Source of the DNA: CAVPHV01 sp963704825
GTDB taxonomy: Bacteria; Actinomycetota; Acidimicrobiia; Spongiisociales; UBA5794
Reading direction: 5' to 3'
Assembly: GCA_963704825.1 (NCBI GenBank)
Contig: CAVPHV010000017.1
Location: forward strand, 372,001 to 436,000
Length of the DNA stretch: 64,000 nt
Shown: positions 36,542-45,559 of the stretch, one piece after another
How positions within the stretch are numbered: position 1 is the first letter of the stretch
Layout of the letters: each line of letters opens with the position of its first letter
Made by a program: the position numbers and the translations under genes
The notes under the pieces: model-generated
Database searches by the model: none
What the model saw: only the letters and a program-made list of their open reading frames with translations
Told to the model about the DNA's origin: nothing

Positions 36542-37530
36542 AGCAGTCCGGCCTCCGCAACCAGATCGGTGGCTCGGTCGAGGACGGTGGCGAGCAGGGA
36601 GAGGTCGATGTCCGGCGGGTTGAGCGAGCCGAGCGCCGGAAGATCGGGATGTGCCTCGACCCCGGCAACCAGCGGATACTCAAATGTCTCGTGGGCAAAA
36701 TACCGCTGGGCGTCGTCGGAGAGCAGAAAGGCCACGAACGCAGCCGCGCCGTCGGTGGACTCCAAGACCCCGACGCCGGCAGGCATGACCAGGGAGCCCG
36801 CGCTGCCGCCCGGCAGGAAGTAGTTGGCGGCGACGACCGAGTCGGCGCCTTCTTCGTCGATTCGCCTGAACAGGTAGTAGTGATTGACCAGGCCGCTGTC
36901 GACCTCGCCGTCGTCCACTGCGGAGACGATGACCGCGTTGCCCGAGTAGGTAGGCGACTCGTTGGCCTTCATCGCTTCGAGCCAGGCGAGGGTGGCATCC
37001 TCACCGTCGAGAAGGATCTTGGCGGCGACGAAGGCCAGAAACGACCCATTGGTGGGAGCAATGGCGACCCGACCCTTCCACTGCGGTTCGACGAAGCCGT
37101 CCTCGGTGGAGGGCAGGTCGTCGGGGTCGACCTTGGTCGTGTCATACACCACCGAACGAGCCCGTCCCGAGACGCCGGTCCACAGGCCGTTGGGGTCGCG
37201 GAGCTCGGCGGGGACGACGGCGATGGTTGCGGCGTCGAGCGGTACAAAGAGGTCGGCGAGGGCGACGGCGCCAAGCGAGGCTGGTTCTTGGGCGAAGAAC
37301 ACGTCGGCCGGGGAGTTGTCGCCCTCGGCAAGGATCTGGGCGGCGAGCTCGGCGCTGTCGCCGTAGCGCACTTCAACGGAACGCCCGGTTGACTCCTCGA
37401 AGAGTTCGATCAGGGGGGCGACCAGCTCTTCGCTGCGGCCTGAGTAGACGGTCAGGGTGTCATCGGAGTCGCCGCAGGCGGTTGCCGCGACGGCGAGCGC
37501 GACCGACAGGATGAGGAACCGGATACGCAT
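36538..37530 (-). CDS. fbpA: Iron(III)-binding lipoprotein of ABC transporter
   Basis: This 330-residue lipoprotein has the signal ILSVALAVAATACGDS with a lipobox Cys (C19). The mature part begins TLTVYSGRSEELV, typical of FbpA/FutA proteins, and has the double tyrosine VNHYYLFR that binds Fe3+ in the family. The start at ATG 37530 has GGAG 6 nt upstream; a GTG one codon earlier is less likely. First gene of a three-gene operon with its own promoter and a dyad within it. Confidence 0.92.
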   Translation of the reverse strand: MRIRFLILSVALAVAATACGDSDDTLTVYSGRSEELVAPLIELFEESTGRSVEVRYGDSAELAAQILAEGDNSPADVFFAQEPASLGAVALADLFVPLDAATIAVVPAELRDPNGLWTGVSGRARSVVYDTTKVDPDDLPSTEDGFVEPQWKGRVAIAPTNGSFLAFVAAKILLDGEDATLAWLEAMKANESPTYSGNAVIVSAVDDGEVDSGLVNHYYLFRRIDEEGADSVVAANYFLPGGSAGSLVMPAGVGVLESTDGAAAFVAFLLSDDAQRYFAHETFEYPLVAGVEAHPDLPALGSLNPPDIDLSLLATVLDRATDLVAEAGLL

Positions 37531-37556
37531 CACATCTCCAACGGGTGCCAGCCGCC

Positions 37557-37585
37557 AGGCTATTCACACTACCGCCGTAGTGCAA
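37557..37585 (-). promoter_or_regulatory. Promoter of the iron transporter operon
   Basis: On the minus strand TTGCAC, a 17-nt spacer and TAGCCT form a near-ideal promoter, with the start about 20 nt before the ribosome site of the binding-protein gene. Confidence 0.6.
37567..37582 (-). promoter_or_regulatory. Candidate operator dyad inside the iron transporter promoter
   Basis: CACTAC-CGCC-GTAGTG is a perfect 6-bp inverted repeat lying between the -35 and -10 boxes and overlapping the -35. A bound repressor would block RNA polymerase. It does not match the DtxR/IdeR box consensus I know. Confidence 0.45.
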
Positions 37586-37593
37586 ATAGGTGG

Positions 37594-38769
37594 TCAGCCA
37601 TCGCCACCGTGGGCACGTCGAGCCGCCGCCTCGCGGCGGGTCTTGCGCAGACCGTGGCGCCAGGTCACCCATGCACCCAGACCGAGGGGAATGGGAACCA
37701 GGAACGTGGCGCCGCGGAAGATGAGCACGCCGGCGACGATCTCGGCCGTGGTGGTCGGGTCGGCGCCGAGCGCCAGGATGGCCGAAAACCCGAGTTCGGC
37801 CACGCCGGCGCCGCCCGGCGTGATCGGGACCGCAATCAACAGCCGGACAAACGCGAAGGCGAGCAGCACCCGATAGAAACTCACGTCGGCACCCGAAACG
37901 CCGACGAAGCGCAGCGACGCCCAAAGCAGCAGGAACGTGGCGATGTGCCCGGCAAGAATCGATAGGCCAACCCACCAGCCTCGACTCTTGAGGAGAGCAA
38001 CCGTCTTGTGGCGGAAGCCGAGGAACACCTCGATCCAATCGCGGTGGACGAAGGTCCAGTTCTCCGGCAACCGCTTGCAGATCCGATTGGCCAGTCTGCC
38101 AATGCCGGTGGCTGCCGTATCCGAACGCAAGATGAGCCAGACGATGATGGCGAGGGTGATCATCACCACCACGGCGGCGGCGACGGCAATCTGAAGTCGC
38201 GTATCGAGATCGCCACGGATGACGGCGAGCGAGGCGACTGCGGTCGGTAGGGCGAGTCGCAAAAAGAGATCCCAGAAGCCGTAGACGAGCAAGCCGGCGG
38301 CCACGGCGTCGCCCTTGACCTTCCACGAGTTCAGCATGGCGATCTGGATACCGAAGGCAAAGGCGCCGCCGGCCGGGACGGTGTTGGCCACCGCCGTCGA
38401 GGCTAGGTGGATCTCGGCGGCATTGCGGAACTTGATGGTGGGGAAGGCGCCCATGAAGGCCAGCCAGAACGGGACCAGGGTCAGGATGGTGAGCGCGATC
38501 AGGCCAAGTACGTGCCCCAACGTGAGGTATTTGATTGCCTCCCACGCATCGCGGTAGTCGGCGATCTTGGGGAGCAGGAACGCAAAGACGATGACGACGA
38601 CGACCAGCGAAACGAGGCCGAGGCCGATGCGCAGCCAAATACCGCGCATCTTCTTCTTCGCCTTCGCCTCTTCTTCCGAAGGACGTGAAGCGCCCGGGGT
38701 GGCGTCCGCAGCGTTTGGGTTGTCGCCGGGGGTCAGCTCAGATTCGTCCGTTGGTGGGGTGGCGTCCAT
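37594..38769 (-). CDS. Flippase-like integral membrane protein (lysylphosphatidylglycerol synthase TM-type)
   Basis: This 391-residue protein has a 40-residue charged, disordered N-terminus, then about eight helices of the UPF0104/LPG_synthase_TM family. Family marks are PAGGAFAFGIQIAML near residue 132 and PITPGGAGVAELGFSAILA near residue 325. Relatives flip lipids or glycolipid precursors; the aminoacyl-transferase domain of MprF is absent. It is not in an operon. The upstream GATAGTGG at 6 nt before the ATG may be another leaderless-type element, though it fits the consensus poorly. Confidence 0.8.
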   Translation of the reverse strand: MDATPPTDESELTPGDNPNAADATPGASRPSEEEAKAKKKMRGIWLRIGLGLVSLVVVVIVFAFLLPKIADYRDAWEAIKYLTLGHVLGLIALTILTLVPFWLAFMGAFPTIKFRNAAEIHLASTAVANTVPAGGAFAFGIQIAMLNSWKVKGDAVAAGLLVYGFWDLFLRLALPTAVASLAVIRGDLDTRLQIAVAAAVVVMITLAIIVWLILRSDTAATGIGRLANRICKRLPENWTFVHRDWIEVFLGFRHKTVALLKSRGWWVGLSILAGHIATFLLLWASLRFVGVSGADVSFYRVLLAFAFVRLLIAVPITPGGAGVAELGFSAILALGADPTTTAEIVAGVLIFRGATFLVPIPLGLGAWVTWRHGLRKTRREAAARRAHGGDG

Positions 38770-38813
38770 GGACTGCCACTATCCCACGACGGGTTCGAGC
38801 TGCGCCGCCAGGT

Positions 38814-39065
38814 TTACTGTCCCCGGCGAATCAGGCGCCAGATGGCCAGCACGATGATGGCGCCGACGATGGAGCCGATGAGACCGCTCATGCGAATGTC
38901 GAAACCGTCGCCCGCGATGAGGCTGGCGAGCAGACCGCCGACGAACGAACCAACCAGGCCGACGACCAGCGCCTCGGTCCAGTTGACCTTCTGACCGCGG
39001 TTGACGACCAGCTCGGCGATCCATCCGGCTGCAATGCCGATAACGAGGATGGCCAGAATCAACAT
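38814..39065 (-). CDS. GlsB/YeaQ/YmgE-family small membrane protein
   Basis: This 83-residue protein has three hydrophobic segments (LILAILVIGIAAGWIAELVV, then VVGLVGSFVGGLLASLIAG and GLIGSIVGAIIVLAIW). This is the transglycosylase-associated protein family, often stress-induced; its biochemical role is unknown. The ATG at 39065 has GGAG 8 nt upstream. An open frame continuing upstream to 39263 has no family similarity and is not used. Confidence 0.82.
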   Translation of the reverse strand: MLILAILVIGIAAGWIAELVVNRGQKVNWTEALVVGLVGSFVGGLLASLIAGDGFDIRMSGLIGSIVGAIIVLAIWRLIRRGQ

Positions 39066-39235
39066 GTTCACACTCCAAGGGGTTTGCGGGTCGGCGCAGT
39101 CTACGAGCCGCCGGAGCGCTCGACCAGTCTGGGCTCCGGCGACGGCCGGATGGCTTTGCGGCGGGCGGGATTCCGGCGCTGGCGCTGGCGCCGACGCCGA
39201 AGATGGCTCCGCCGATGGCGGCCACACGATTCTCC

Positions 39236-39241
39236 TAGGCT
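39236..39241 (+). promoter_or_regulatory. -10 element of a probably leaderless transcript (acyltransferase gene)
   Basis: TAGGCT ends 9 nt before the ATG at 39251; no ribosome site is present. Confidence 0.4.
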
Positions 39242-39250
39242 GACCGGCAC

Positions 39251-40588
39251 ATGACGGCGCCACCTCCGCCCCCCCAAAGTCGCAAGGACCGCTTCATTCG
39301 CACCCTCGCCTATCGGCTGGTGTGGCTGCTCTATCGCGACGTCGAGGTGTTTTTCGCCCCCGGCCAGGTGACCGACGGTCCCGAGGTGGGTGTGTCGAAT
39401 CACTTCGGGGGGTTCGCCGATCCGCTGCTGTTGATGTCGGTGCTGCCGCGCCGGCCGCGGATCGTCGCCAGAGACAAGATCTGGAAGATCCCCGTGGTCG
39501 GTTGGATCATGACGTGGGTCGGCGGCATTCCGGTGCATCGCGCCGTCGACAAAGGCCGGTCCGGAAACGACCAGATGTTTGGCTCTTGCTACAAGGCGTT
39601 GCATGAGGGCGACGAGATCATGATCTTTCCCGAGGGGGTGACCCGGGACGACCCTTCGATCGCCCCGGTCAAGACCGGTGCCGCACGAATTGCGATGGGA
39701 GCCCGCAGCGACGGGGTGACGGGCATCAGGATCACTCCCGCCGGGATCCACTACGAGAACAAGGCGGCGCTGCGCAGCAGGGTTTCCATCCACGTGGGCG
39801 AGCAGCTCGACCTCGACGCCGACATCGGGCAGTTCGTTAAGCCCGGCGAACCCGACGACACCTCGAACCACGATGCGGTGCGGGCGCTCACGGCGGACAT
39901 CGAGCAGCGACTTCGCCGGGTCGCCCCCAACTTCGATGACTGGACCGAGGCCAGGGCGTTGACGTTCGGGTCCGAGGTGTTGCTGCGCACCACCCAGGAT
40001 GACCCGGGTGCGCCGGTCCCAATCTCGGAGCGAGACCGGGTTGCCGCCCTCCTCGGCAGACGCCCCGAACCGGCCCGGGCCGAGGTCGTCGCTGCGGTGG
40101 GGGCCTATGAGTCTGTTCTCGAAGCGGTCGGGCTCAGCGACGAGGACCTCTATCAGAACTCGTCAACCGGGAAGTTCCTTTGGCACGTCGTGTGGAATCT
40201 GCTCGTCGCTCTGCTGCTGCTGCCGTTTGGGTTGATCGGCATCGCGGTCAACTGGATCCCGATGCTGCTGTTGTGGCTTCTCGGCAGGCTGCGAGTGGCT
40301 CCGGCGGTGAAGGCGACGGTCCTCCCGATGGGAGCGATTCTGCTCTTCGGGATCACCTGGGGATTGACCGCCTGGGGTGCCGACCAGCTGTTCGGATTGG
40401 AAGGGGTGGGAGCAATCCTGCTCTTGATGCCGATCTACCTGTTTGCCGTAATCGTGCTCTCCGAACGGCTGGTGCTGATTTGGCAGTCGTGGCGGACCTG
40501 GATCCGCAAAGGGAGGGCCGGCAACCTGAAGGAGCGCATCCTGGCCGACCGCCGGCAGGTCGTCGATGCGGTTGCTGATGCGTTATAA
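39251..40588 (+). CDS. PlsC-type glycerolipid acyltransferase with C-terminal membrane region
   Basis: This 445-residue protein has an acyltransferase domain in residues 1-230. The catalytic His and Asp are in SNHFGGFADP (H-X5-D, one residue longer than the common H-X4-D and like the eukaryotic Gpt2-type spacing). The phosphate-binding motif is IFPEGVTRD. Residues 310-425 hold about four membrane helices of unknown use. It probably acylates glycerol-3-phosphate or lysophosphatidate in phospholipid synthesis. The end overlaps the CPBP protease gene by 23 nt, so the two are likely co-translated. Confidence 0.8.
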   Translation: MTAPPPPPQSRKDRFIRTLAYRLVWLLYRDVEVFFAPGQVTDGPEVGVSNHFGGFADPLLLMSVLPRRPRIVARDKIWKIPVVGWIMTWVGGIPVHRAVDKGRSGNDQMFGSCYKALHEGDEIMIFPEGVTRDDPSIAPVKTGAARIAMGARSDGVTGIRITPAGIHYENKAALRSRVSIHVGEQLDLDADIGQFVKPGEPDDTSNHDAVRALTADIEQRLRRVAPNFDDWTEARALTFGSEVLLRTTQDDPGAPVPISERDRVAALLGRRPEPARAEVVAAVGAYESVLEAVGLSDEDLYQNSSTGKFLWHVVWNLLVALLLLPFGLIGIAVNWIPMLLLWLLGRLRVAPAVKATVLPMGAILLFGITWGLTAWGADQLFGLEGVGAILLLMPIYLFAVIVLSERLVLIWQSWRTWIRKGRAGNLKERILADRRQVVDAVADAL

Positions 40589-41357
40589 GGACGAGCTGCT
40601 TCCTGACGACCTCTGGCGGCCATCGCGCTGGAGGTTCGAGGTTCCCGATCGTCCGCCGGGGATACCGTGGGCGATGCTGGCAACGCTGACGATCGTCATC
40701 GTCTACAACCCGGTTGGCAACGAGGCGCTGGCCGCCTGGGCCTACATCCCGGCCAATCTCGTCGTCGGTGTGGTGCTCATCGCGGTCGCCCGCTGGTCGG
40801 GGCTCTCCTGGGATCTGATGGGTATGCGCCCCGACCGCCTCGCCACGGGCGCCAAGGTCGGACTTGTTGCGGCCGGAGTGATTCTGCTGGTCGTGGCCTT
40901 CGGGATCGTGCTTCCCCCGGTGCGGGAGTACTTTGCCGACGACCGCTTTGTTGGTGAGGGGTGGGGTGACATGCTCTACCAGGCGATGGTGCGGATCCCG
41001 ATTGGGACGGCGGCCTTCGAGGAAGTGGTGTTCCGCGGCGTGCTGCTCGGGTTCTTCCTGCAACGCATGGCCGTATGGAAGGCGGCGACCCTCTCGTCGG
41101 TCTTGTTCGGTCTGTGGCATATCCTGCCGACGTTCGACAGTATCGAAACCAACCCCGGAGGAGACCTGCTCGAGGGCGGGTTGGCCGTCACCGCCGCCGT
41201 CGTCGGCGCCGTGCTCGTCACGGGTGTCGCCGGCTACGCCTTCGCCTGGCTCCGGCTGCGAGCCAACAGCCTGCTCGCTCCGATCCTGGCGCACTTCGCC
41301 ATCAACAGTGTCGCCTACGTGGCGGGATGGATGGTGGTCCGCTACGGATGGGCCTGA
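40566..41357 (+). CDS. CPBP-family intramembrane metalloprotease
   Basis: This 263-residue protein has about eight helices and the three family motifs: FEEVVFRGVLLG with paired Glu and Arg, VLFGLWHILP with His, and LAPILAHFAINS with His. Members are Rce1-like proteases or membrane-protein assembly factors. The start may be ATG 40566 or ATG 40578. It overlaps the acyltransferase gene. Confidence 0.85.
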   Translation: MRLLMRYKDELLPDDLWRPSRWRFEVPDRPPGIPWAMLATLTIVIVYNPVGNEALAAWAYIPANLVVGVVLIAVARWSGLSWDLMGMRPDRLATGAKVGLVAAGVILLVVAFGIVLPPVREYFADDRFVGEGWGDMLYQAMVRIPIGTAAFEEVVFRGVLLGFFLQRMAVWKAATLSSVLFGLWHILPTFDSIETNPGGDLLEGGLAVTAAVVGAVLVTGVAGYAFAWLRLRANSLLAPILAHFAINSVAYVAGWMVVRYGWA

Positions 41358-41373
41358 GGCGGGGCGATCGCCG

Positions 41374-42762
41374 CTACTTGATCAGCACGTAGACGGTCTC
41401 GCCGGGGGTGCCGTTGGCGCCGTCGCGCAGGGTCTCGGGCAGCGCCAGGCTGGGGATCATGATGGCGGTCAGCGCTTCGATCTGGGCGCCTCCGGCGTTG
41501 CCGGATCCGCCGACGGTTTCTGCCGGGTCGTAGACGATGCCGCAGCTCTTGCTCTTGCACTTCCACAACGTGGTCTGCAGGTAGACCGGGCGGAAGTCGC
41601 GGATCGTACGGTCGGTATTCCCGTTGCCGAGATCGTCCTCCCAGAAGATCGGCACCCAGGCCCACCGGACGGCGTCCTGGAGTTCCTCGGTGAAGATCGG
41701 GCCGTCGTCAGAACTCCAGGTGTCGAGGCAGGCGACCATGGCGTCGTGGTCGGCGACACCGCCGCACAGGTTCTGTCCGTTGGTGTTGAGGAACTGCCAC
41801 AGTGGCGTGTCGTCGAGGCCGGCGCCTCCGACGTTGCGGAGATTCTCGCCCCGCGCCAGTCGGCCGGAGACGCCATCGCCGGGGAACCCGGTGACGAGGC
41901 CGGTTTGGAGCACGCCCGTCTTGTTGCCGGTCTCGGTGGTCAGGGTGTAGGGCTCGAGGTGGTGGTCGCCGCTGGTGCACACGTCGCGATCGACCAATGG
42001 TGTCTCTCCGGCGGTGGCCGCCTTCGACAGCTTGTGATCGGCGCCCTGGGCGACGTTGCGCGACAAGCGGCCGATGGTGTTGCCGGTGCACGTGGTCGAG
42101 GTACCCAGCGAGTCGCTCCCGAACTGGGTGATGTCGAGGAACCCGAAGTTCCCCGTATCGGGGCCGTCGCACGGCGGAACCCCCTTGGGGTTGGCGCCGC
42201 TCTTGAGGCAGACCTCGATGTCGCCGCTGACGGCCCACGGGAGGCCAAAGGGCAACACCCCGCCTGCCTTGGTCGACGGGATCAGTTCGACTTCGGCCTC
42301 GCCCGACGTCGCGATGGTCTGATGGCCGAGCACCTGGGCGAACGCGGTCTGCATTTCGATGTCGGGCAGCCGAACTCGCATCTTGGTCAGGTCGGCGTTG
42401 AACGACACGCAATCCGAACTGTTGGTCTTGGTGTATTCGCCGGGCTTCTCGGCGTCGACACACGCCGCCCAGGCGGTCTCCCACTCGTCGAACGTCAGGT
42501 CGGGTTCGATGGTGTTGTAGGTGATCCGAATGACTTCGGTTTCGGCGTCGTCCATTGCCTGACCTTCGGGCTTGTCCGCAACGAACTGGGCGCCGGCAAG
42601 GGCTCCGGTGTCGGCCGCGGCCTGGTTCTCACGAACCTGCGACCATGCCATGGCCCCGTCAACGGCGATGGCGGCGAAGCCGAACAGCATGACGAGCGAA
42701 AGGGCGACGAGGATGAGGGTGGCCCCCTCCTCGTCACGGCGGAGGCGGTCCCTCAGGGACAC
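41374..42762 (-). CDS. TadG-like secreted/pilus-associated protein
   Basis: This 462-residue protein has an N-terminal pilin-like membrane helix (EEGATLILVALSLVMLFGF then AAIAVDGAMAWSQVRENQAA) of the Flp/TadG type, with the typical RENQAAADTGALAGAQ segment. About 400 extracellular residues follow, including about ten Cys that could form disulfides. The GTG at 42762, with GGGAGGGAG upstream, is preferred over an in-frame start at 42795. It overlaps the TadE-like gene by 10 nt. No other tad/flp gene (ATPase, prepilin peptidase) is in this window. Confidence 0.75.
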   Translation of the reverse strand: MSLRDRLRRDEEGATLILVALSLVMLFGFAAIAVDGAMAWSQVRENQAAADTGALAGAQFVADKPEGQAMDDAETEVIRITYNTIEPDLTFDEWETAWAACVDAEKPGEYTKTNSSDCVSFNADLTKMRVRLPDIEMQTAFAQVLGHQTIATSGEAEVELIPSTKAGGVLPFGLPWAVSGDIEVCLKSGANPKGVPPCDGPDTGNFGFLDITQFGSDSLGTSTTCTGNTIGRLSRNVAQGADHKLSKAATAGETPLVDRDVCTSGDHHLEPYTLTTETGNKTGVLQTGLVTGFPGDGVSGRLARGENLRNVGGAGLDDTPLWQFLNTNGQNLCGGVADHDAMVACLDTWSSDDGPIFTEELQDAVRWAWVPIFWEDDLGNGNTDRTIRDFRPVYLQTTLWKCKSKSCGIVYDPAETVGGSGNAGGAQIEALTAIMIPSLALPETLRDGANGTPGETVYVLIK

Positions 42763-43223
42763 GTGTAGCTCCCTCCCGCACCATCGACCCACCAATCGGT
42801 TTCACCGCTCAGTGGCTGCTCGATGCGAAATTCGATCGTTGATTCGATGTCGAGGTTTCCGAAGATGCCGTCGAGCATGCCGGTGATGGTCTGGTAGGTG
42901 CTCGAGATCGTGATCTGGGCGAGGCCGCCGGTGCTGCCTTCGGCTGAGATCGGCGTGATTGTGACCTCAGGAGTGGTGGCCGGGTAGACGATGTCCATCC
43001 GGGCGCACGCCTCTTGGGCAACGGCTTGGACGTCGCCGTAGTTGACGGCCGCCAGGCGGGCCGCTTCACGGGTGCCGTGGCGCACGTCGTTCTGCTGGGC
43101 GAAGGCCCAAGAGGCCTCGAGAATGCCAAACAGCATCACGATCAGCAGGGGGAGGATGATGGCGAACTCGACGAGCGCGGCGCCTTCCTCGGATTTCTTG
43201 CCCTTGGTGAGCAGCCGAAACAT
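42753..43223 (-). CDS. TadE-like protein
   Basis: This 156-residue protein has the TadE signature EEGAALVEFAIILPLLIVML followed by FGILEASWAFAQQNDVRHGT near its N-terminus; the membrane helix with a Glu at its start is used in pseudopilin processing and assembly. The rest is extracytoplasmic. The ATG at 43223 has GGGAG 9 nt upstream; an open extension to 43583 lacks similarity. Partner of the TadG-like protein. Confidence 0.82.
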   Translation of the reverse strand: MFRLLTKGKKSEEGAALVEFAIILPLLIVMLFGILEASWAFAQQNDVRHGTREAARLAAVNYGDVQAVAQEACARMDIVYPATTPEVTITPISAEGSTGGLAQITISSTYQTITGMLDGIFGNLDIESTIEFRIEQPLSGETDWWVDGAGGSYTCP

Positions 43224-43381
43224 CGGCCGACTCCCTTCGTAGTGTTCGTCCGTTCCGCAGCCTCTCGGCAGGGAACCCTGTCCATACCCAGGTTGTCGAC
43301 CCGAAATGGGGTCAAACTTGAGGTCCAAAAGGTGAATAGTCATGACCGCCGGAGCGGCGCGGTGGTGACGAGACCGTCGGG

Positions 43382-44476
43382 TCAGCCCGCCACGAGCAGC
43401 GGGATGCGGCGTTCGGCGTCGGTGAGGGCGCCGTGGTTGCCGACCATGCGGTCGTCGCTGCGGCGGTGCAGCAGCAGGTAGTCGTCGTTGGCGACGAGGA
43501 CGCCGTCGGGGGCACGATCGGCGAACGCGGGATGGTTGGGCCCGGGACCCCACCAATGAGCCATGTCGGCGATCGGCACCCACGTCGCCGGGAGTCGGGC
43601 GGCCAGGGACTCGCCATCACCACGGACGAGCATGGCCCGTCCGTCGCCGTAGAAGACCCGGCCCTGATGATCGGATTTTGCAATCCGGGTCTGGCGAACC
43701 TTGGGAAAGTCGATGTGGCCGTGGTCGGCGGTCCCCACCGCCACCGCATGGGCCGGCAGCGTGAGGACCAGTTGCTCCCACCCCCAGGCGACCGTGCGTA
43801 CCGCCTCGGCGTACTCGTCGGACCGTTGTCCATGGATATGCGCGGCGAAGTCCACATTGGGCAGGTAGGCGACGACGAGTCTGCCGGGCTCGGCGGCCAG
43901 TTGCGCCGTTGCCTCAACCCACTGCGCATACGTGGTGATGCCTTCGAAGCGGCATCCGCGATACAGGGCTTTCGTGAGTGGTGATCCCTCGAACCCGGCG
44001 GGCTGGACGGTGATGGCCTCGATGGATGCGGCACGGAGTCGCTCCCACAGATTCGGAGCCGGCAGCAGTTGGCTGGTGTCGTAGGCGACTGCGTCTCCAA
44101 ACAGGGTCGTCCACTTGATGGTGTTGACCACCGCGGCCACTTCGGGGATCCACGACTGATACCCGAGCAGGCCGTGCTGGGACGGTGGCAGGCCCGTGGC
44201 GATCGTTGCCAGGCTGACCGTGGTGGTGGCCGGGAAGGGTGAGTCGATCGCTGCGCCGCGGGAGTCTCGTAACGCTTTCGCTGCGGGGTGGGAGAGTTGT
44301 TGGTCGCCGAGGCCGTCGAAGACCACCAACACGTAGGACTCGGCATCTGGGATCAGGCCGGCGAGATCGGCGTGCAAGGGCACGAAGGCCGCCGAACCGG
44401 TGAGCCGGGTTTCCAGTTCGGCGACGAGATTCGGCAACGATCCGCCCGAGTAGTCGGGAACCGTGATGGATGGCAT
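43382..44476 (-). CDS. Alkaline phosphatase superfamily phosphodiesterase/nucleotide pyrophosphatase-like protein
   Basis: This 364-residue protein has family metal-site segments: YVLVVFDGLGDQQL (Asp), FPATTTVSLATIATGLPPSQHG (nucleophile Thr region), YLPNVDFAAHIHG (Asp/His), VGTADHGHIDF (Asp-His) and the final MVGNHGALTDAE. The substrate is unknown. The start at ATG 44476 matches the usual PDYSGGSLPNLV opening of relatives, but no ribosome site or -10 box is convincing; an ATG at 44596 is the alternative. No signal peptide is seen. Confidence 0.75.
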   Translation of the reverse strand: MPSITVPDYSGGSLPNLVAELETRLTGSAAFVPLHADLAGLIPDAESYVLVVFDGLGDQQLSHPAAKALRDSRGAAIDSPFPATTTVSLATIATGLPPSQHGLLGYQSWIPEVAAVVNTIKWTTLFGDAVAYDTSQLLPAPNLWERLRAASIEAITVQPAGFEGSPLTKALYRGCRFEGITTYAQWVEATAQLAAEPGRLVVAYLPNVDFAAHIHGQRSDEYAEAVRTVAWGWEQLVLTLPAHAVAVGTADHGHIDFPKVRQTRIAKSDHQGRVFYGDGRAMLVRGDGESLAARLPATWVPIADMAHWWGPGPNHPAFADRAPDGVLVANDDYLLLHRRSDDRMVGNHGALTDAERRIPLLVAG

Positions 44477-44600
44477 GAGGAGAGTTTCGGCGGTTGCGAG
44501 GCCGTCCACAACTCGCCACGATGCAGCTGCAATCGGACACCCCGGTGGTGTCCGCGAAGGGTGGTTCCTGCTCTGTGCGGCCAAATGCCGTGGCATGACT

Positions 44601-44628
44601 TTGGGGCTTCCAAGGCACTTCCTATACT
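44601..44628 (+). promoter_or_regulatory. Candidate promoter of the 11-gene nuo operon
   Basis: TTGGGG, a 16-nt spacer and TATACT lie about 60 nt before the nuoA GTG. A small stem, CTGGGG-TGAG-CCCCAG (44639-44654), lies in the leader. Confidence 0.45.
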
Positions 44629-44687
44629 CGCCCCGGACGCTGGGGTGAGCCCCAGGGAAGGCCGCTACCTGCTGAGGGGTTTGACGG

Positions 44688-45071
44688 GTGCTCGAATCGT
44701 ATTTTGAGGGCTACATCACGGTCGCGGTATTCGCGGGAGTTGGTGCTCTGATTGTCGGTGCCGGACTCTTCGTCTCCAAGTTGATCCGGCCCAACAACCC
44801 CAACCTCATGAAGGCCCAGGCCTATGAGTGCGGCATCGACCCCGTCGGGTTCGGGTGGAGCCAATCGCACATCCGCTACTACATCTTTGCGCTGCTGTTC
44901 CTGATCTTCGACGTCGAGGCGGTGTTCATCTTTCCCTGGGCTTCGCAGCTGGAGACGTTCGCCGATGCGGGGCTCGGTGGGTTCGTGCTCGTCGAGATGC
45001 TGATCTTCATTGGGATTCTCGTGCTCGGTCTCGTGTATGCGATCCGCAAAGGGGTCGTCCGGTGGGAGTGA
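44688..45071 (+). CDS. nuoA: Complex I subunit A (cluster 2)
   Basis: This 127-residue, three-helix subunit has [16 protein letters not shown] and [20 protein letters not shown]. It lacks the charged C-terminal tail of the cluster 1 copy. GTG start with GAGGGG upstream. First gene of an 11-gene operon without nuoEFG. Confidence 0.95.
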   Translation: MLESYFEGYITVAVFAGVGALIVGAGLFVSKLIRPNNPNLMKAQAYECGIDPVGFGWSQSHIRYYIFALLFLIFDVEAVFIFPWASQLETFADAGLGGFVLVEMLIFIGILVLGLVYAIRKGVVRWE

Positions 45072-45559
45072 TCGACAAGTTCGGTCGACTGAAGCCGGTT
45101 TCCTGGCTGCTCAACTGGTCCCGGACCTACTCCTTGTGGTATTTCCAGTTCGGTCTTGCCTGCTGCGCCATCGAGGTCATGGCCGCGGCAGGCCCCCGCT
45201 ACGACATGATGCGCTTTGGCATCATCCCGCTCCCGGCTTCACCACGGCAGTCGGACCTGATGGTTGTCGCCGGCACCGTCACCGACAAGATGGCTCCCGC
45301 CGTGCGGCGTCTCTACGACCAGATGCCCGATCCGAAGTACGTGATTTCGATGGGTTCTTGCGCCAACTGTGGCGGCCCCTACTGGGACTCGTATTCGGTT
45401 ACCAAGGGTGTCGATCAGATCATCCCCGTTGACGTCTACGTGCCCGGTTGCCCGCCGCGGCCGGAAGCGTTGATGCAAGGCATATTGCTGCTGCAGCAGC
45501 AGATCAGGAACGAAGACATTCCGGACAAGTGGAGCCAGAGTGACCGACTCCCCGCCTGA
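45062..45559 (+). CDS. nuoB: Complex I subunit B (cluster 2)
   Basis: This 165-residue N2-cluster subunit has [26 protein letters not shown] and [15 protein letters not shown]. The ANCGGPY form is commonly seen in the 11-subunit and ferredoxin-type complexes. GTG at 45062 has AAAGGGG 8 nt upstream; GTG at 45068 is equally possible. It overlaps nuoA by 10 nt. Confidence 0.94.
   Translation: MGVIDKFGRLKPVSWLLNWSRTYSLWYFQFGLACCAIEVMAAAGPRYDMMRFGIIPLPASPRQSDLMVVAGTVTDKMAPAVRRLYDQMPDPKYVISMGSCANCGGPYWDSYSVTKGVDQIIPVDVYVPGCPPRPEALMQGILLLQQQIRNEDIPDKWSQSDRLPA

Noticed and set aside
38814..39263. 149-codon version of the GlsB-type gene
   Set aside because: The first 66 codons lack family similarity, and a good ribosome site stands before the internal ATG at 39065.
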